NCBI RefSeq assembly: GCF_003627035.1
Contig: NZ_CP032626.1
Location: 124,001 to 188,000, forward strand
Direction of reading: 5' to 3'
DNA: 64,000 nucleotides
Origin: Apilactobacillus bombintestini
Lineage (GTDB): Bacteria > Bacillota > Bacilli > Lactobacillales > Lactobacillaceae
In this document: positions 1 to 9,800 of the stretch, in pieces
Numbering within the stretch: position 1 is the stretch's first letter
Layout: every line of letters starts with the position of its first letter
The notes under the pieces: model-generated
Database searches by the model: none
What the model saw: the letters and a program-made list of their open reading frames with translations, nothing else
What the model was told of the DNA's origin: nothing
Made by a program: the position numbers and the translations under genes

Positions 1-1
1 A

Positions 2-28
2 GCTGCATTAATTGGATATGTAATCTAA
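2..28 (+). CDS. C-terminal tail of a gene entering from the left edge (partial)
   Basis: One frame stays open from the window edge and ends AALIGYVI-stop (TAA at 26-28), directly before a strong hairpin terminator. This is the usual arrangement for the end of a plus-strand gene convergent with the minus-strand genes that follow. Nine codons are too few to identify anything, so the call rests on context only. Confidence 0.25.
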   Translation, partial: AALIGYVI

Positions 29-30
29 AA

Positions 31-66
31 AAGAACGCTAAAGTAAAACTTTAGCGCTCTTTTTAT
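31..66. terminator. Bidirectional rho-independent terminator
   Basis: Perfect 8-bp stem cgctaaag/ctttagcg (36-43, 49-56) with a five-base loop. It has a T-run on the plus side and an A-run on the other side, so it can serve both the gene ending near 28 and the minus-strand gene starting its 3' end at 63. Confidence 0.8.
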
Positions 67-431
67 TTGGGCATTAAGTTGTAGTCGATTTGTTTAATAA
101 TAATGGATAATAAACCGGTTAAAATAACGGCTACTAATAAGATGAGAGTAGCAGCATGCATTGCAAATAAGATGATACCTAAAATCAATAACACGATAAA
201 AACGACTATTTCTTGTTTTATAGAGACGCGTTTTATATAGGTAGAAATAATTTGTGCCAATAAAATGATTAAGAATAAAATTTCTAGAAAAATTAAAAAG
301 GTTAATGCGAAGCTAAATCCGTTGTTATCTATGGATTGCGCATCGCCGGCAATGCCAATGCCGATAAAAACCATTTGTTCTATGCCGATTAACGTAGCTA
401 TTACTTTAAATATTATAGAAACTATTTTCAA
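63..431 (-). CDS. Small integral membrane protein, unknown function
   Basis: About 122 residues, dominated by four hydrophobic segments (around IIFKVIATLIGIEQMVFIGIG, FALTFLIFLEILFLIILLA, EIVVFIVLLILGIILF and LILLVAVILTGLLSIII). I do not recognise a family. The frame is open back to a TTG at 491, but the TTG at 431 has an AGGAGAG ribosome site five bases upstream and is the better start; the 491 start would add 20 residues and has only a weak site. It lies immediately downstream of the ABC permease, probably as the last gene of that operon, and may be an accessory or immunity-type membrane protein. That role is inference from position only. Confidence 0.55.
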   Translation of the reverse strand: MKIVSIIFKVIATLIGIEQMVFIGIGIAGDAQSIDNNGFSFALTFLIFLEILFLIILLAQIISTYIKRVSIKQEIVVFIVLLILGIILFAMHAATLILLVAVILTGLLSIIIKQIDYNLMPK

Positions 432-492
432 AATTACTCTCCTAACGTAGTTCAATATATTTACCGTAACAGATTTACGTATACCTTCCAAA

Positions 493-1302
493 TTATCTTT
501 CTGATAGGGTTAATTGCATGCGATTTAAAATAATTTGCGTAATTATGATCATTGCGATAGTGATTTCCACGCCGATGCTGATGCTGACGATATCAAAATT
601 TCCGTAAGCAATACTTCTTAGTGCCTTTAATTGATAAGTTAGAGGATTGATACTGGTTAATGCTTGCAATATCCAAGGTGCATGGTGTGGTAACGCATAT
701 AGCGTAGGTGCCGCGTAAGAAATGGGTGTGAAAATAAGCGTCATAATTAAATCACGTTTTTCATACGTAGCAATTTTAGTGCTTAATAAAATACCTAACG
801 ATGACCAAAATTCTAAAATAATTAGTCCTAAAAGTAACGCCATGAAGTAATAAAACACGTTATAAATACCACCTGATAGCACGCCTAAAATAAACAGAAT
901 AATACCTTGAAAAATAAAGCCGATGGAAGGAAAGAAACTCATACCAGTTAGGTAATGCCACGGTTGCACGCCGTTTAAAAATTTAATAGCTAATAAACCA
1001 TACTGTTTATCTACGGTGGCGCGATACATGGCTTGCGACATTTGCGTGGTCATAAAGAAAGCCAAAATTCCGATTAATGCGTATTGATTATATGCAATTT
1101 TATGACCGAAATAATTAATAGAGGAAATATTAGTGCTCAAAGCTAAAACCAATAAGCCGTATAACATAATAGGTTGCATTACCATAGATACCAGTAAACC
1201 TTTGTTGGTTTTAAAGGCTCGCCATTCGTTATTGGCGACGATTAAAATGGCTTTTAAACCTAATGAGTGGTGCCTAAATGTGCTAGGATTCACGCTTATC
1301 AC
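493..1302 (-). CDS. ABC-2 type transporter permease
   Basis: 269-residue membrane protein with about six hydrophobic segments and the layout of ABC-2 exporter permeases: a cytoplasmic N-terminus (NNEWRAFKTNKGLLVSMVMQP) followed by paired helices and a final helix near the C-terminus. It overlaps the ATPase reading frame upstream by about 20 bases, the usual coupling in an ATPase-permease operon. GTG at 1302 is one base from AAGGAG; the GTG at 1293 has better spacing (10) and may be the real start. Because the partner ATPase is broken, this permease is probably non-functional or depends on an ATPase encoded elsewhere. The exported substrate cannot be read from the sequence. Confidence 0.75.
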   Translation of the reverse strand: MISVNPSTFRHHSLGLKAILIVANNEWRAFKTNKGLLVSMVMQPIMLYGLLVLALSTNISSINYFGHKIAYNQYALIGILAFFMTTQMSQAMYRATVDKQYGLLAIKFLNGVQPWHYLTGMSFFPSIGFIFQGIILFILGVLSGGIYNVFYYFMALLLGLIILEFWSSLGILLSTKIATYEKRDLIMTLIFTPISYAAPTLYALPHHAPWILQALTSINPLTYQLKALRSIAYGNFDIVSISIGVEITIAMIIITQIILNRMQLTLSER

Positions 1303-1992
1303 GCTCCTTTAAGTAGGTGTCTCTTAGGCTCGCGTCAGCAGTGAATTCTTTTAGCGACCCGAAGAAAATTTGTTGATGTTGATCAATGAATAAAACTTTA
1401 TCTACATATTCATCTAATAAAGTTAAATCATGCGATGAAGCAATAACTAAATGACCCGTGGCTGCCCGATTTTTTAAATATTGAAATAGCTGTTCGGCCG
1501 ATTCCACATCTAAACCGGTAGTAGGTTCATCTAGAATGTAAATATGTGGTTGGCGGGCAATTTCCCGCGCAATTTGAACGCGTTGCTGTTGTCCGCCGGA
1601 TAGATGATCTACGGGACTGTCTAATAAATTTTCAATATCTAATAATTTAGCTGCCTGTTTTACTAATGCATTAGCTTTATGGAAACTAAATCCGGCTAAT
1701 AGAGGGCCTTGTAAAATGTTATCGAAAACCGTAGTGTACCAGTCGATAATCTGGGTTTGCGGACTGAATCCGGTGATTCTAAAGGGATTTTTAGCATCGA
1801 AATCCGACCAATGAATTTAGCCTTGTATTACTGGCAATATTCCGATTAACGAATTCAATAAAGTGGATTTACCGGCACCGTTGGGACCGATGAGAGCGAT
1901 AAAATCACCATTTTGTACGGAAAAATTTAAATCATTAACAATAATTTGCTGGTCGTAGCCAATACTGGCATGCGTTACTTTTAGTGGCATAG
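1283..1992 (-). pseudogene. ABC transporter ATP-binding protein, broken by frameshift and nonsense codon
   Basis: Reading the minus strand gives a near-complete nucleotide-binding domain: Walker A GPNGAGKST, Q-loop GFSPQTQ, signature LSGGQQQR, Walker B IYILDEPT and the switch histidine in ASSHD. Two lesions break it. First, the ATG at 1992, correctly spaced (7 bases) from AGGAG, is out of frame with the rest because the A-run after MPLK has six A's rather than five. The alternative in-frame ATG at 1999 abuts the Shine-Dalgarno and is implausible. Second, an in-frame TAA at 1817-1819 sits between Walker A and the Q-loop (…VIQG-stop-IHWSD), where GAA, CAA or AAA would be expected. Only the C-terminal 74 residues remain as an uninterrupted frame. 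Either a real pseudogene or local sequence errors. Confidence 0.8.
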
Positions 1993-2039
1993 GTCATCTC
2001 CTAAACTATTGGGATGATAGGATTTTACCACGTAAATAG

Positions 2040-2071
2040 AAAAAAGCTCTTAGTTTAACACTAAGAGCTTG
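2040..2071 (-). terminator. Rho-independent terminator of the purine permease gene
   Basis: Perfect 10-bp stem aagctcttag/ctaagagctt (2044-2053, 2061-2070), with a U-run when read on the minus strand, 14 bases after the permease stop. Confidence 0.85.
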
Positions 2072-2084
2072 GTTTTTATTTAAT

Positions 2085-3395
2085 TTAGTTATTTAGTAAC
2101 CAGAAGAAGATTACGAAGACTACCGCTAAAATATACATTAAAGGATGTACATCTTTACCACGTTTAGCGGCTAGCATAGAGATAGGATAAATCACAAATC
2201 CTAATGCGATACCGTCGGAAATACTGTAAGAAAGAGGCATTCCTAAAACAATGATAAAGGATGGTGCGGCAATTTCGAACTTATCCCAATGAATATCTTT
2301 TAGAGAATTTGCCATTAAGATACCAATGATAATTAAGGCAGGTGCAGTAACTTGATCGGTGATAACGCCCAATAGTGGGGAGAAGAAAGTTCCTAGGATA
2401 AATAAAATACCAGTAATAATAGCTGTGAATCCGGAACGACCACCCACGGCGATACCTGCAGAAGATTCTACGAAAGCACCCATTGGAGAAGCACCTAGTA
2501 GTGAACCACCTACAGTAGTTAAGGAATCAGCACCTAACGCACGACCGATACGAGGAATCTTGTTGTCGCGAATCAAACCTGCTTGTTTAGCAAGACCTAC
2601 TAGAGTACCCGTGGTATCAAAGAAGGTTACTAATAAGAAAGTGAAAACGACAATCCATAATTGCACGCTGTTGATTTCGCCGATGTGAGAAACACCAGCT
2701 AGAAATACGGGTTTGATACTTGGAATTCCGGCTACGATGTGAGAAGGTAGCGCAATTAAATGAGTGCACATACCTAAGATAGTAGTAGCAACCATACTAA
2801 TGAAGATGGCGGCAGGAACGCGGGCACTCATTAAAACGACGGCCACGAATAAACCGAAAATAGTTAACCAAGTACTACCTACGTGAAATGATCCTAAAGT
2901 AACTAAAGTACTTTTATCAGCGACGATTAAACCACCTTGATTTAATCCTAGAAAAGCAATGAATAAACCGATACCACCAGCGATGGCACTTTTTAGATCG
3001 CTAGGGATGGCATCAATGATAACTTCTCTAATTTTAAAAGCAGTTAAAACTAAGAAAATAAGTGAAGCAATCAAAGTTCCGGCTAAAGCCGTTTGCCAAG
3101 GCACGTGCATGCCGATACATACGGAGTAAGCGAAGAACGCATTCATTCCTAAACTAGTGGATAATGCGATGGGATAGTTGGCAATGACACCCATTAAGAA
3201 ACAACCTAGGGCAGTGGCTAAAGCAGTGGCAGTAAATGCGGCTCCTTTGTCCATGCCGGAAGCACTCATAACGTTGGGGTTAACGAATAATATGTAAACC
3301 ATCGAAACGAAAGTGGTTAAACCAGCTAAACATTCGGTACGATAATTGGTACCTAATTCATCAAAATGAAAATAACGGGCAATTCCCTTTAACAT
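2085..3395 (-). CDS. NCS2/AzgA-like purine (adenine, guanine or hypoxanthine) permease
   Basis: 436 residues, about 12-14 membrane helices. It has the AzgA/PbuG-type features: N-terminal TECLAGLTTFVSMVYILFVN, the SLGMNAFF segment, and LFVTFFDTTGTLVGLA-like and ESSAGIAVGGRSGFTA motifs that are well conserved in the family. Length is normal for bacterial members (about 430-450). Such proteins are proton-coupled nucleobase importers of the cell membrane; the exact base cannot be assigned. Start ATG has AAAGGAGA eight bases upstream. It is a single-gene unit with its own terminator. I looked for a purine riboswitch in the leader and saw none. Confidence 0.88.
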   Translation of the reverse strand: MLKGIARYFHFDELGTNYRTECLAGLTTFVSMVYILFVNPNVMSASGMDKGAAFTATALATALGCFLMGVIANYPIALSTSLGMNAFFAYSVCIGMHVPWQTALAGTLIASLIFLVLTAFKIREVIIDAIPSDLKSAIAGGIGLFIAFLGLNQGGLIVADKSTLVTLGSFHVGSTWLTIFGLFVAVVLMSARVPAAIFISMVATTILGMCTHLIALPSHIVAGIPSIKPVFLAGVSHIGEINSVQLWIVVFTFLLVTFFDTTGTLVGLAKQAGLIRDNKIPRIGRALGADSLTTVGGSLLGASPMGAFVESSAGIAVGGRSGFTAIITGILFILGTFFSPLLGVITDQVTAPALIIIGILMANSLKDIHWDKFEIAAPSFIIVLGMPLSYSISDGIALGFVIYPISMLAAKRGKDVHPLMYILAVVFVIFFWLLNN

Positions 3396-3522
3396 AAAAC
3401 ATTCTCCTTTAATGTTCGTATTTTTGATATCTCACGATTATATATTACCACAATTTTCGATAAAGTCTACTAAAAGACGAACGATATAAACAAAAAATAC
3501 GCAAAAATTGGTTTTTCGTAAT

Positions 3523-3566
3523 AAAAAAGCCCCTATATCCGATTAATTACCGAATATAGAGGCTAA
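3523..3566 (-). terminator. Rho-independent terminator of the aldo/keto reductase gene
   Basis: Long inverted repeat gcccctatatccg / cgaatatagaggc (3529-3541, 3551-3563) with two mismatches. It is followed on the minus strand by six T's and lies a few bases after the stop at 3575. Confidence 0.85.
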
Positions 3567-3574
3567 AAACTTAA

Positions 3575-4507
3575 CTATAGATTTTTGAATTCATTATCGA
3601 TTTGAGCGTATTCTTCATCACTTAGAGAAACGTTCATAGCTTTGGCATTGCTTTGTACTTGTTCAGGCTTCTTAGCACCAGGAATAACTACAGTAATGTC
3701 AGGGTTCTTCATGTACCAAGCTAATACTAATTGAGCAATAGTAGCATCATGCTTGTCAGCTAATGGCTTTAGACCGTTAACTTTCTTAACGATGTTTGCA
3801 AAACGTTCGCCAGAAAAGTCAGGGTTACCATGTCTGATATCATCTTCTGGGAAGTCTACTACTTCTGAGTACTTACCAGTTAATAAACCAGAAGCTAATG
3901 GGAAGAATGGTACGAATGAAATGTTGTTTTCTCTTAAGTAGTCGAACATTTCGTTTTCGGCGTCACGGTGTAATAGACTGTATTGATCTTCAACTACATC
4001 TACGTAGCCGTCTTTGTTGGCTTCTTTGATTTGGTCTAATGAGAAGTTAGAAACTCCGATAGCCTTAATCTTGCCTTCTTCTTTTAGTTCATGTAAAGCA
4101 GCTACCGCTTCATCCTTAGGAGTTTGGTCGTCAGGGAAGTGGATGTAGAAAATATCAATGTAGTCAGTTTGTAGACGTTTTAGAGCATCTTCTACGGCTT
4201 GTTTTAAGAATTGTGGGTTATTATTAATAGTTACATCGCCATTGCTAGTGTCTTGTGCAGCTTTAGTAGCAATTACGAACTTACTACGGTCGTAGCCTTG
4301 AATAGCTTTACCGATTAATTCTTCGGAATGACCCATACCGTATGCAAAGGCAGTATCTAATAAAGTGATACCACTGTCTAAAGCAGTTTTGACGATTTGA
4401 ATACCAGTTTCATCGTTTAAATTAGGGAATAGGTTGTTACCACCTACCGCGTTAGTACCTAAACCAAGTGAGGTAGATTCAACATTTGATTTACCAATTT
4501 TTACCAT
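3575..4507 (-). CDS. Aldo/keto reductase
   Basis: 310-residue (α/β)8 barrel oxidoreductase using NAD(P)H. The catalytic tetrad is visible: Asp in LLDTAFAYG, Tyr in the same segment (AYGMGHSE), Lys in VIATKAA and His in DIFYIHFPD. The C-terminal cofactor-binding stretch VVIPGAKKPEQV is typical of the AKR group that includes Bacillus IolS/YhdN. Length is standard. The start has a strong AAGGAGG eight bases upstream. It stands alone between its own terminator and a divergent gene. The carbonyl substrate is not predictable. Confidence 0.9.
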   Translation of the reverse strand: MVKIGKSNVESTSLGLGTNAVGGNNLFPNLNDETGIQIVKTALDSGITLLDTAFAYGMGHSEELIGKAIQGYDRSKFVIATKAAQDTSNGDVTINNNPQFLKQAVEDALKRLQTDYIDIFYIHFPDDQTPKDEAVAALHELKEEGKIKAIGVSNFSLDQIKEANKDGYVDVVEDQYSLLHRDAENEMFDYLRENNISFVPFFPLASGLLTGKYSEVVDFPEDDIRHGNPDFSGERFANIVKKVNGLKPLADKHDATIAQLVLAWYMKNPDITVVIPGAKKPEQVQSNAKAMNVSLSDEEYAQIDNEFKNL

Positions 4508-4706
4508 ATTAATGGCCTCCTTAATTATTCATTTGTCATACTAATAATAACACCACAATAAAACAAAACCTACCCTAAAGAAAGTCATGAAGTGTTATTC
4601 GTCGGTTTGGGTACCTGGATATGAACAATAATGATGAATTTTAAATTATTAGACGTTAACTTAGTGATTAATATTTGATAAAATTAAGGTGGTAAGGAGG
4701 GTTACA

Positions 4707-5261
4707 ATGAAGAAAGTCTTAATGATTGGCAATCGTCATCATTTAGCGGATAAAACCGCTGCGCAATTAGGCCCACAATATGAAACACAAATTTTAGATA
4801 ATATAAAATTTGATGATGCTAAAAATTATGTGGATGCGCTCGCCGATGTAGAAGTTATTTACACATTTTTAGGTCCTTGGGATGTGGACTTAGCGATGGA
4901 AGCCATCGTAGAAGCACTAGATCAAGTTAATCCCTCTTTGCAACAATTTGTTATGTTATCTACTGCCGGCATTGATAATGAATTACTGGGAACGGTAGTT
5001 TATCCCGGAGTGGAAAATAACAAAGAGTATTTGAATCAACAAAGATATGCGGCCAAATTGGTGGATGAATATGAAATCCCTTATACTATCTTGCGTCCGG
5101 TTCGTATCGTAGACGATTCCGTAGGTAAACTAGAAGTCATCGACGAAGGTGAAAACATGGACTACGGCGAAGTTAGCGCGGACAGTGTTGCCAAGATAGC
5201 TGCACAAGTAGTAGAATATCAACAATTCGTTAATCAATCAGTTGGATTGATTGAAAGATAA
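4707..5261 (+). CDS. NAD(P)-binding, NmrA/SDR-like protein
   Basis: 184 residues from the ATG at 4707, which has AAGGAGGG five bases upstream; an in-frame GTG at 4689 is not needed. An N-terminal β-strand-loop (VLMIGNRHHLADKTAAQLG) replaces the classic GxxGxxG, then VIYTFLGPWD and FVMLSTAGID, a YxxxK-like region (EYLNQQRYAAKLVDE) and YTILRPVRIVDD follow. This is the order found in atypical SDR proteins of the NmrA/YwnB group, which bind NAD(P) and often act as reductases or redox sensors. The glycine motif is degenerate, so cofactor binding is uncertain. It is 13 bases ahead of the next gene and shares its terminator. Confidence 0.7.
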   Translation: MKKVLMIGNRHHLADKTAAQLGPQYETQILDNIKFDDAKNYVDALADVEVIYTFLGPWDVDLAMEAIVEALDQVNPSLQQFVMLSTAGIDNELLGTVVYPGVENNKEYLNQQRYAAKLVDEYEIPYTILRPVRIVDDSVGKLEVIDEGENMDYGEVSADSVAKIAAQVVEYQQFVNQSVGLIER

Positions 5262-5274
5262 GAGGTGCAAAAAC

Positions 5275-5631
5275 ATGGCGTTAAAATTAAACAAGCAACA
5301 ATTACAACAAATTAAACAACAATTAACTGCTACCCAAAAAGATTCTCATTTAGTTATTTTCAAGAGTGTGTCACCCGAATCCGGTGGTACTATTCATATG
5401 ATTACTAACTACGGAACTTTTGAAGCCTTACAAAAACAACGTCCTGAATTAAAGATGGAAATTGTAAGAGATATCGTACCAGTTACTGATAGTTTGGCTT
5501 ACTGGGCAGTGGCTCAAGATACTGCTGCACATTTGAAACCCGGTGATCCTAAGGCTTCTGAAGTGGCTTTACAAGTTGAAAAGTACACTAATGATGTATT
5601 AGAAGATAATAAATTACCTCGTAATCACTAA
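5275..5631 (+). CDS. Conserved hypothetical cytoplasmic protein
   Basis: 118 residues from the ATG at 5275 (AGAGGTG eight bases upstream), probably co-transcribed with the SDR-like gene. Soluble, charged, no signal peptide or membrane helix. It begins with a Gln/Lys-rich helix (KLNKQQLQQIKQQL) followed by an α/β segment (SHLVIFKSVSPESGGTIHMI). I do not recognise the family and assign no function. Confidence 0.6.
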   Translation: MALKLNKQQLQQIKQQLTATQKDSHLVIFKSVSPESGGTIHMITNYGTFEALQKQRPELKMEIVRDIVPVTDSLAYWAVAQDTAAHLKPGDPKASEVALQVEKYTNDVLEDNKLPRNH

Positions 5632-5633
5632 TA

Positions 5634-5649
5634 TGTTTCATGTGAAACA
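5634..5649. promoter_or_regulatory. parS-like ParB/Spo0J binding site (candidate)
   Basis: TGTTTCATGTGAAACA differs by one base from the Firmicute parS consensus TGTTNCACGTGAAACA. The same 16-mer occurs once more, inverted, at 14240-14255. It lies between a stop codon and a terminator stem, so it is not explained by coding constraint. Confidence 0.55.
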
Positions 5650-5650
5650 A

Positions 5651-5686
5651 AGAACCGATTAACTATTGTTAATCGGTTCTTTTTAG
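5651..5686 (+). terminator. Rho-independent terminator
   Basis: Perfect 13-bp stem agaaccgattaac/gttaatcggttct (5651-5663, 5668-5680) with a four-base loop, then TTTT. It closes the 4707-5631 operon, convergent with the catalase gene. Confidence 0.9.
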
Positions 5687-5721
5687 TTAGTATTTAAATT
5701 TATTGAAGACTAAAGTCTAAA

Positions 5722-6528
5722 TTAACCTTGGTCGTTGTGTAGACGTGGGTCAGCTGGCTTAGTCTTAGGAATGCCACCCATAGCTTCTGGGTTTTCTTGG
5801 TAAGTGAATTTCTTACCATCTTTAGCAACTTGTCCTTCAAAGGCACGTGAACCTTCACCATCAGAGAAGTTCATTAGAACGTGGGTGAATTCATCATGTT
5901 CAATGTCGCCCATGTTACCAGGAACAATTACACCATATTTTTCTTCCAATTCTTCTTGTGCTTTCATGAATTGTAGTTGATGTTGAGTTTCTCTAGCTAA
6001 TAGGAACTTCAACATATCACGAACACCTTCGTCATCAGTCATGTCGTATAGACGGCTAACTTGTAGACGAGCTTGTGATTCACGAACTACGTTAAAACGC
6101 ATGTCAGCAACTAAGTTACCACTGGAAGTTACGTAACCGGCGTTCCAAGCAGCACCGTTAGGGTTGTTTAGACCGGCAGTTAAACCGTGAACTAAAGCAT
6201 GTTCTGGATCCATACCAGATAGTAATGCTGCCTTAGAAGGGTCTTTCTTCATTTCTTCAGCAGTCATAGTAGTTGGGGCACCTTCTAATAGGTAACCAAT
6301 CATAGTAGAAATCATTTCCACGTGACCGATTTCTTCAGTACCAGTGTCTAATAATAGGTCTTTGTACTTTTCGTCACCAGTGGATGACCAGCCTTGTGAT
6401 AGGTATGACATCATACCAGTAGTTTCACCCCATTGGCCACCTAGAGCTTCTTGGAGACGGCGTGCCATAATTGGATCTGGACGATCTGGCTTAGCGTTGT
6501 ATTGTAACTTACGAGTGTGTTTGAACAT
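5722..6528 (-). CDS. Manganese (non-heme) catalase
   Basis: 268 residues, a ferritin-like four-helix bundle enzyme that disproportionates H2O2 with a dimanganese site. Ligand motifs are visible: Glu in GGQWGE, Glu/His in TGTEEIGHVE, Glu in VVRESQARL and Glu/His in LARETQHQLQF. The N-terminus MFKHTRKLQYNAKPDRPDP and the Pro/Lys-rich tail are typical of lactobacillar and Bacillus members of this family, and the length is normal. It stands alone with a long leader. The Shine-Dalgarno is weak (GGAAAG…GGGAA). It matters here because the organism otherwise handles heme sparingly: this catalase gives peroxide defence without heme. Confidence 0.92.
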   Translation of the reverse strand: MFKHTRKLQYNAKPDRPDPIMARRLQEALGGQWGETTGMMSYLSQGWSSTGDEKYKDLLLDTGTEEIGHVEMISTMIGYLLEGAPTTMTAEEMKKDPSKAALLSGMDPEHALVHGLTAGLNNPNGAAWNAGYVTSSGNLVADMRFNVVRESQARLQVSRLYDMTDDEGVRDMLKFLLARETQHQLQFMKAQEELEEKYGVIVPGNMGDIEHDEFTHVLMNFSDGEGSRAFEGQVAKDGKKFTYQENPEAMGGIPKTKPADPRLHNDQG

Positions 6529-6877
6529 AAAAAATTCCCACTTTCCTTAATGCTAGGCGAATTGAAACGGATCCATATTAATCTCAAGTAGAGATATCCC
6601 AATAATATAAAACGATTCATTTCCCATACATAATTATTATAATTTTCGAAACATAAGCATAATTAATTACTTAATATCTCGTGTACGATTTAATATACCA
6701 CAACATATATTTTCCACCTACTATTATTACTCGAAAAATTTAAACTTTTTTCTAAAAGAGAGGATAAAACATTGCCATGAATGGGTTTTATCGTTTGAAA
6801 AAAATTTGGATAATTTTTAAAACTACGAGCCATATTATATAATTAGGATATTAAATAACGGAAAAAGGGGTACGGCA
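6529..6877. other. Divergent intergenic region between catalase and addB
   Basis: 349 bases, strongly AT-rich, no gene seen. It holds the divergent promoters of the catalase (minus) and addBA (plus). TATAAT-like hexamers occur on the plus strand near 6838-6843 and on the minus strand near 6638-6650, but no well-spaced -35 partner convinces me. A terminator-like purine-rich segment is absent, so both transcripts likely start here. Confidence 0.5.
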
Positions 6878-9800
6878 ATGTCACTGCAATTTATTTTAGG
6901 AACTGCCAGTTATGATCATGAACAAGTCATCATGGACGATTTACATCAACAAATAGCGCAACGCCCGGATGACCAGTTCTTTTACTTGGTTCCTAACCAT
7001 ATTAAGTTTGAATCTGAAGTCCAAGCTTTAAAGAAATTAAACGTTAATAATGAAAAAATTTATGCCGAAAGTAAATTTCAAACTTTCTCCATTACCCGAC
7101 TAGTTTGGTATTACATGAAGAATCATCCTACATATCAATTAACTCGTTTGAGTGAATCGGGAATTAATATGTTGATTTATCAAATTATTTTAGATCATCA
7201 AGATGAACTTACTGTCTTTCGTGGTGAAGGGGGACAACCCGGCTTCATTCAAAAATTATCGCAACAAATCGCCGAAATGCAGGCTGGCCAAATTACTGCA
7301 GATGATTTAGCAAATATTTTAGATAAACAAGATAACTTAAATGCGGGTCTAAAAGATAAAATGCATGATTTCATCATTATCTATCGTGCATTCGAAGCCC
7401 AAACACAAGACAAATATTTATATAAATCTGATGTTTTAAACCTATTTTGTAAATATGTAGCAGAAGGAAATTTAGACTTATCAAAAAGTCATTTCTACTT
7501 TAATGGTTTTAACCAATTTACTGCGCAAGAAGCTAAATTAGTGGAACTATTAATCCAACAAGCTGCCAGTGTAACCATTGCGCTTAACTTAGACCGTAAA
7601 TACCCTAATGAATTACCCGAAAAACCTAATTTATTTTTCCAATCTGCTAAATGGTATTACCGTTTCTATAACTTAGCTCGTGCTAACCAAATTCCGGTAT
7701 TAGTCGATCAAATGGCTAAACAACAACGTGTCAGCGATGACTTATTACGTTTGGATAAATATTGGCAACAATCTATTAAATTAGGCAAAATCGACGACAG
7801 TACTTTAGATGATAAACATAGTATTGAAGTCATTCGTGCCGATAATCCATTTTCTGAAGTAGAAAATATTGCGGTAAAAATCCGTCAAATGGTAGCGCAC
7901 GGTGGCTATCGTTACTCGGATTTTCTAGTGTTAACTCGTCATCTAGACCGTTATCAAAACGTTTTAGCGCCAGTATTTAACTTATTAGATATTCCGGCTT
8001 TCAACGACGTTACTAAATCCATGGAAGATCATCCATTAGTAGAATTAATTAATGCGCTATTTAGCATGGATGAAGGTAGTCGTAAGTATCAATACTTAGA
8101 CGTGATGCGTTTACTAAAAACGGAATTAATGATTCCTAAAGACGAAGACGGCAACTATTTAGATATTCAAGATTACCGTCGCTACGTAGCGCTAACCGAA
8201 AACTTAGTATTGAAAAACGGTTATGAAGGTAATCGTTGGTTACAAAAAGAAGATTGGCAATATGCTTGGTTATCCGAAAGTGATTTTGGTACGCAAGTCG
8301 ACCGTGTAAAAGAAATTACCGAAGAAATTAATGTCATCAGACATTTTATTAGAGATAATTTCCCACCATTCTTCGCTAAAATGAAGAAAGCTAAAAACGG
8401 TGCGCAAGCTGCACAAATTCTATACGAATTTTTAGTAAATATGGGTGTAGTGGACCAATTAAAGAGTTGGCGTGACCAATCCATCGATGCAGAAAAATTA
8501 GTGGATGCCGCACAACCCGAACAAGTTTGGCAAACTTTCTGTAATTTATTAGATGATTATGTATCTATTTTAGGAGAACGTGAATTTAACTTAGATGATT
8601 TCATTACGCTTTTGCAAAGTGGTTTCTCTGGAGCTACTTATTCACAAATTCCTTCTACTTTAGACCAAGTGGCTATTTCCGAAAGTGGAATTGTACAAAT
8701 GAACAATCGCAAAGTGGTCTTTATGATGGGAGCTACCGACGAAGTAATGCCCGATAAAATTACCAACGAAGCGTTGTTTAGTGACGCGGACCGTGATGAT
8801 TTAGCGGATTCCTTCGATGATGACCAATATCTACGTGATACTGCCGAAAATCAAATGGCCAACGACCCATTCTTAAACTACTTAGCCTTTCTAGTAGGTA
8901 GTGAAAAATTAATTTTCTCCTATAGTTTAGGGGACAACGACGAATCTTCCGTACAAATTTCACCTTATGTAGCTAGAATTGCTAAACATTTTGACTTATC
9001 AGTACAACACATCAATAGTGTGCCAGCTGCCGACAGTGACCAAGTGCAAAAATATGTAGGAACTTACCGTTCTACTCTTCGTCACTTAGTCCAAGCTAGT
9101 CAAAATAGTAAGGAAACGCAACAAGATTTAACTCCGGCATGGCGCTACATTTACACTAAATTAGATCAACATCCTAGTTATCGTGATTTAGCTAATAAAT
9201 TATTGGGTGGCCTAGATTACAACAACACACCTACCCAATTAATGCCGGAAATCGTTACCGGATTATATGGAAATAAAATTAATACTTCCATTTCTAAATT
9301 GGAACAATTTTACAGTAACCCTTACGAATATTTCTTACGTTATGGTTTGAAACTAAAAGAACGTGATGTCTTCGATTTATCACCCGCAAGTACCGGGCAG
9401 TTCTACCATGAATCTATGGATTACTTGATGCGTACTATCAACGAAGAACACGTCGATATTGCCAGTTTAGACAATCAAGCTATGAATGAATTAGTCGATA
9501 CAGTAGTAAGTAAAATGCTAGAAGATCCTAACGATTTTCAATACGCTATTTTACAAAGTTCCAGCCGTATGAATTACATTAAAAACCAATTGGTTAAGAC
9601 AGTTAAACATACGTTATCGACCATTCAAAAACAAAGCCAATACACACCTATGCGTGCTAGAAAGACGGAAATTTCCTTTGGACAAGTGGGTAGAAAGAAC
9701 GACTTAAAACCACTTACTTTCCAATTACCTAAATCCGCGCAATTAACCACCGCTAAATTAATTAACGTGCGTGGTCGAATTGACCGTGTGGACTCCATGG

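Noticed and set aside
3400-3490. PurBox pair or purine riboswitch in front of the purine permease
   Set aside because: CGAAC-like motifs near 3410 and 3475 are about 50-60 bases apart rather than the usual ~16, one touches the ribosome site, and no purine aptamer core is visible.
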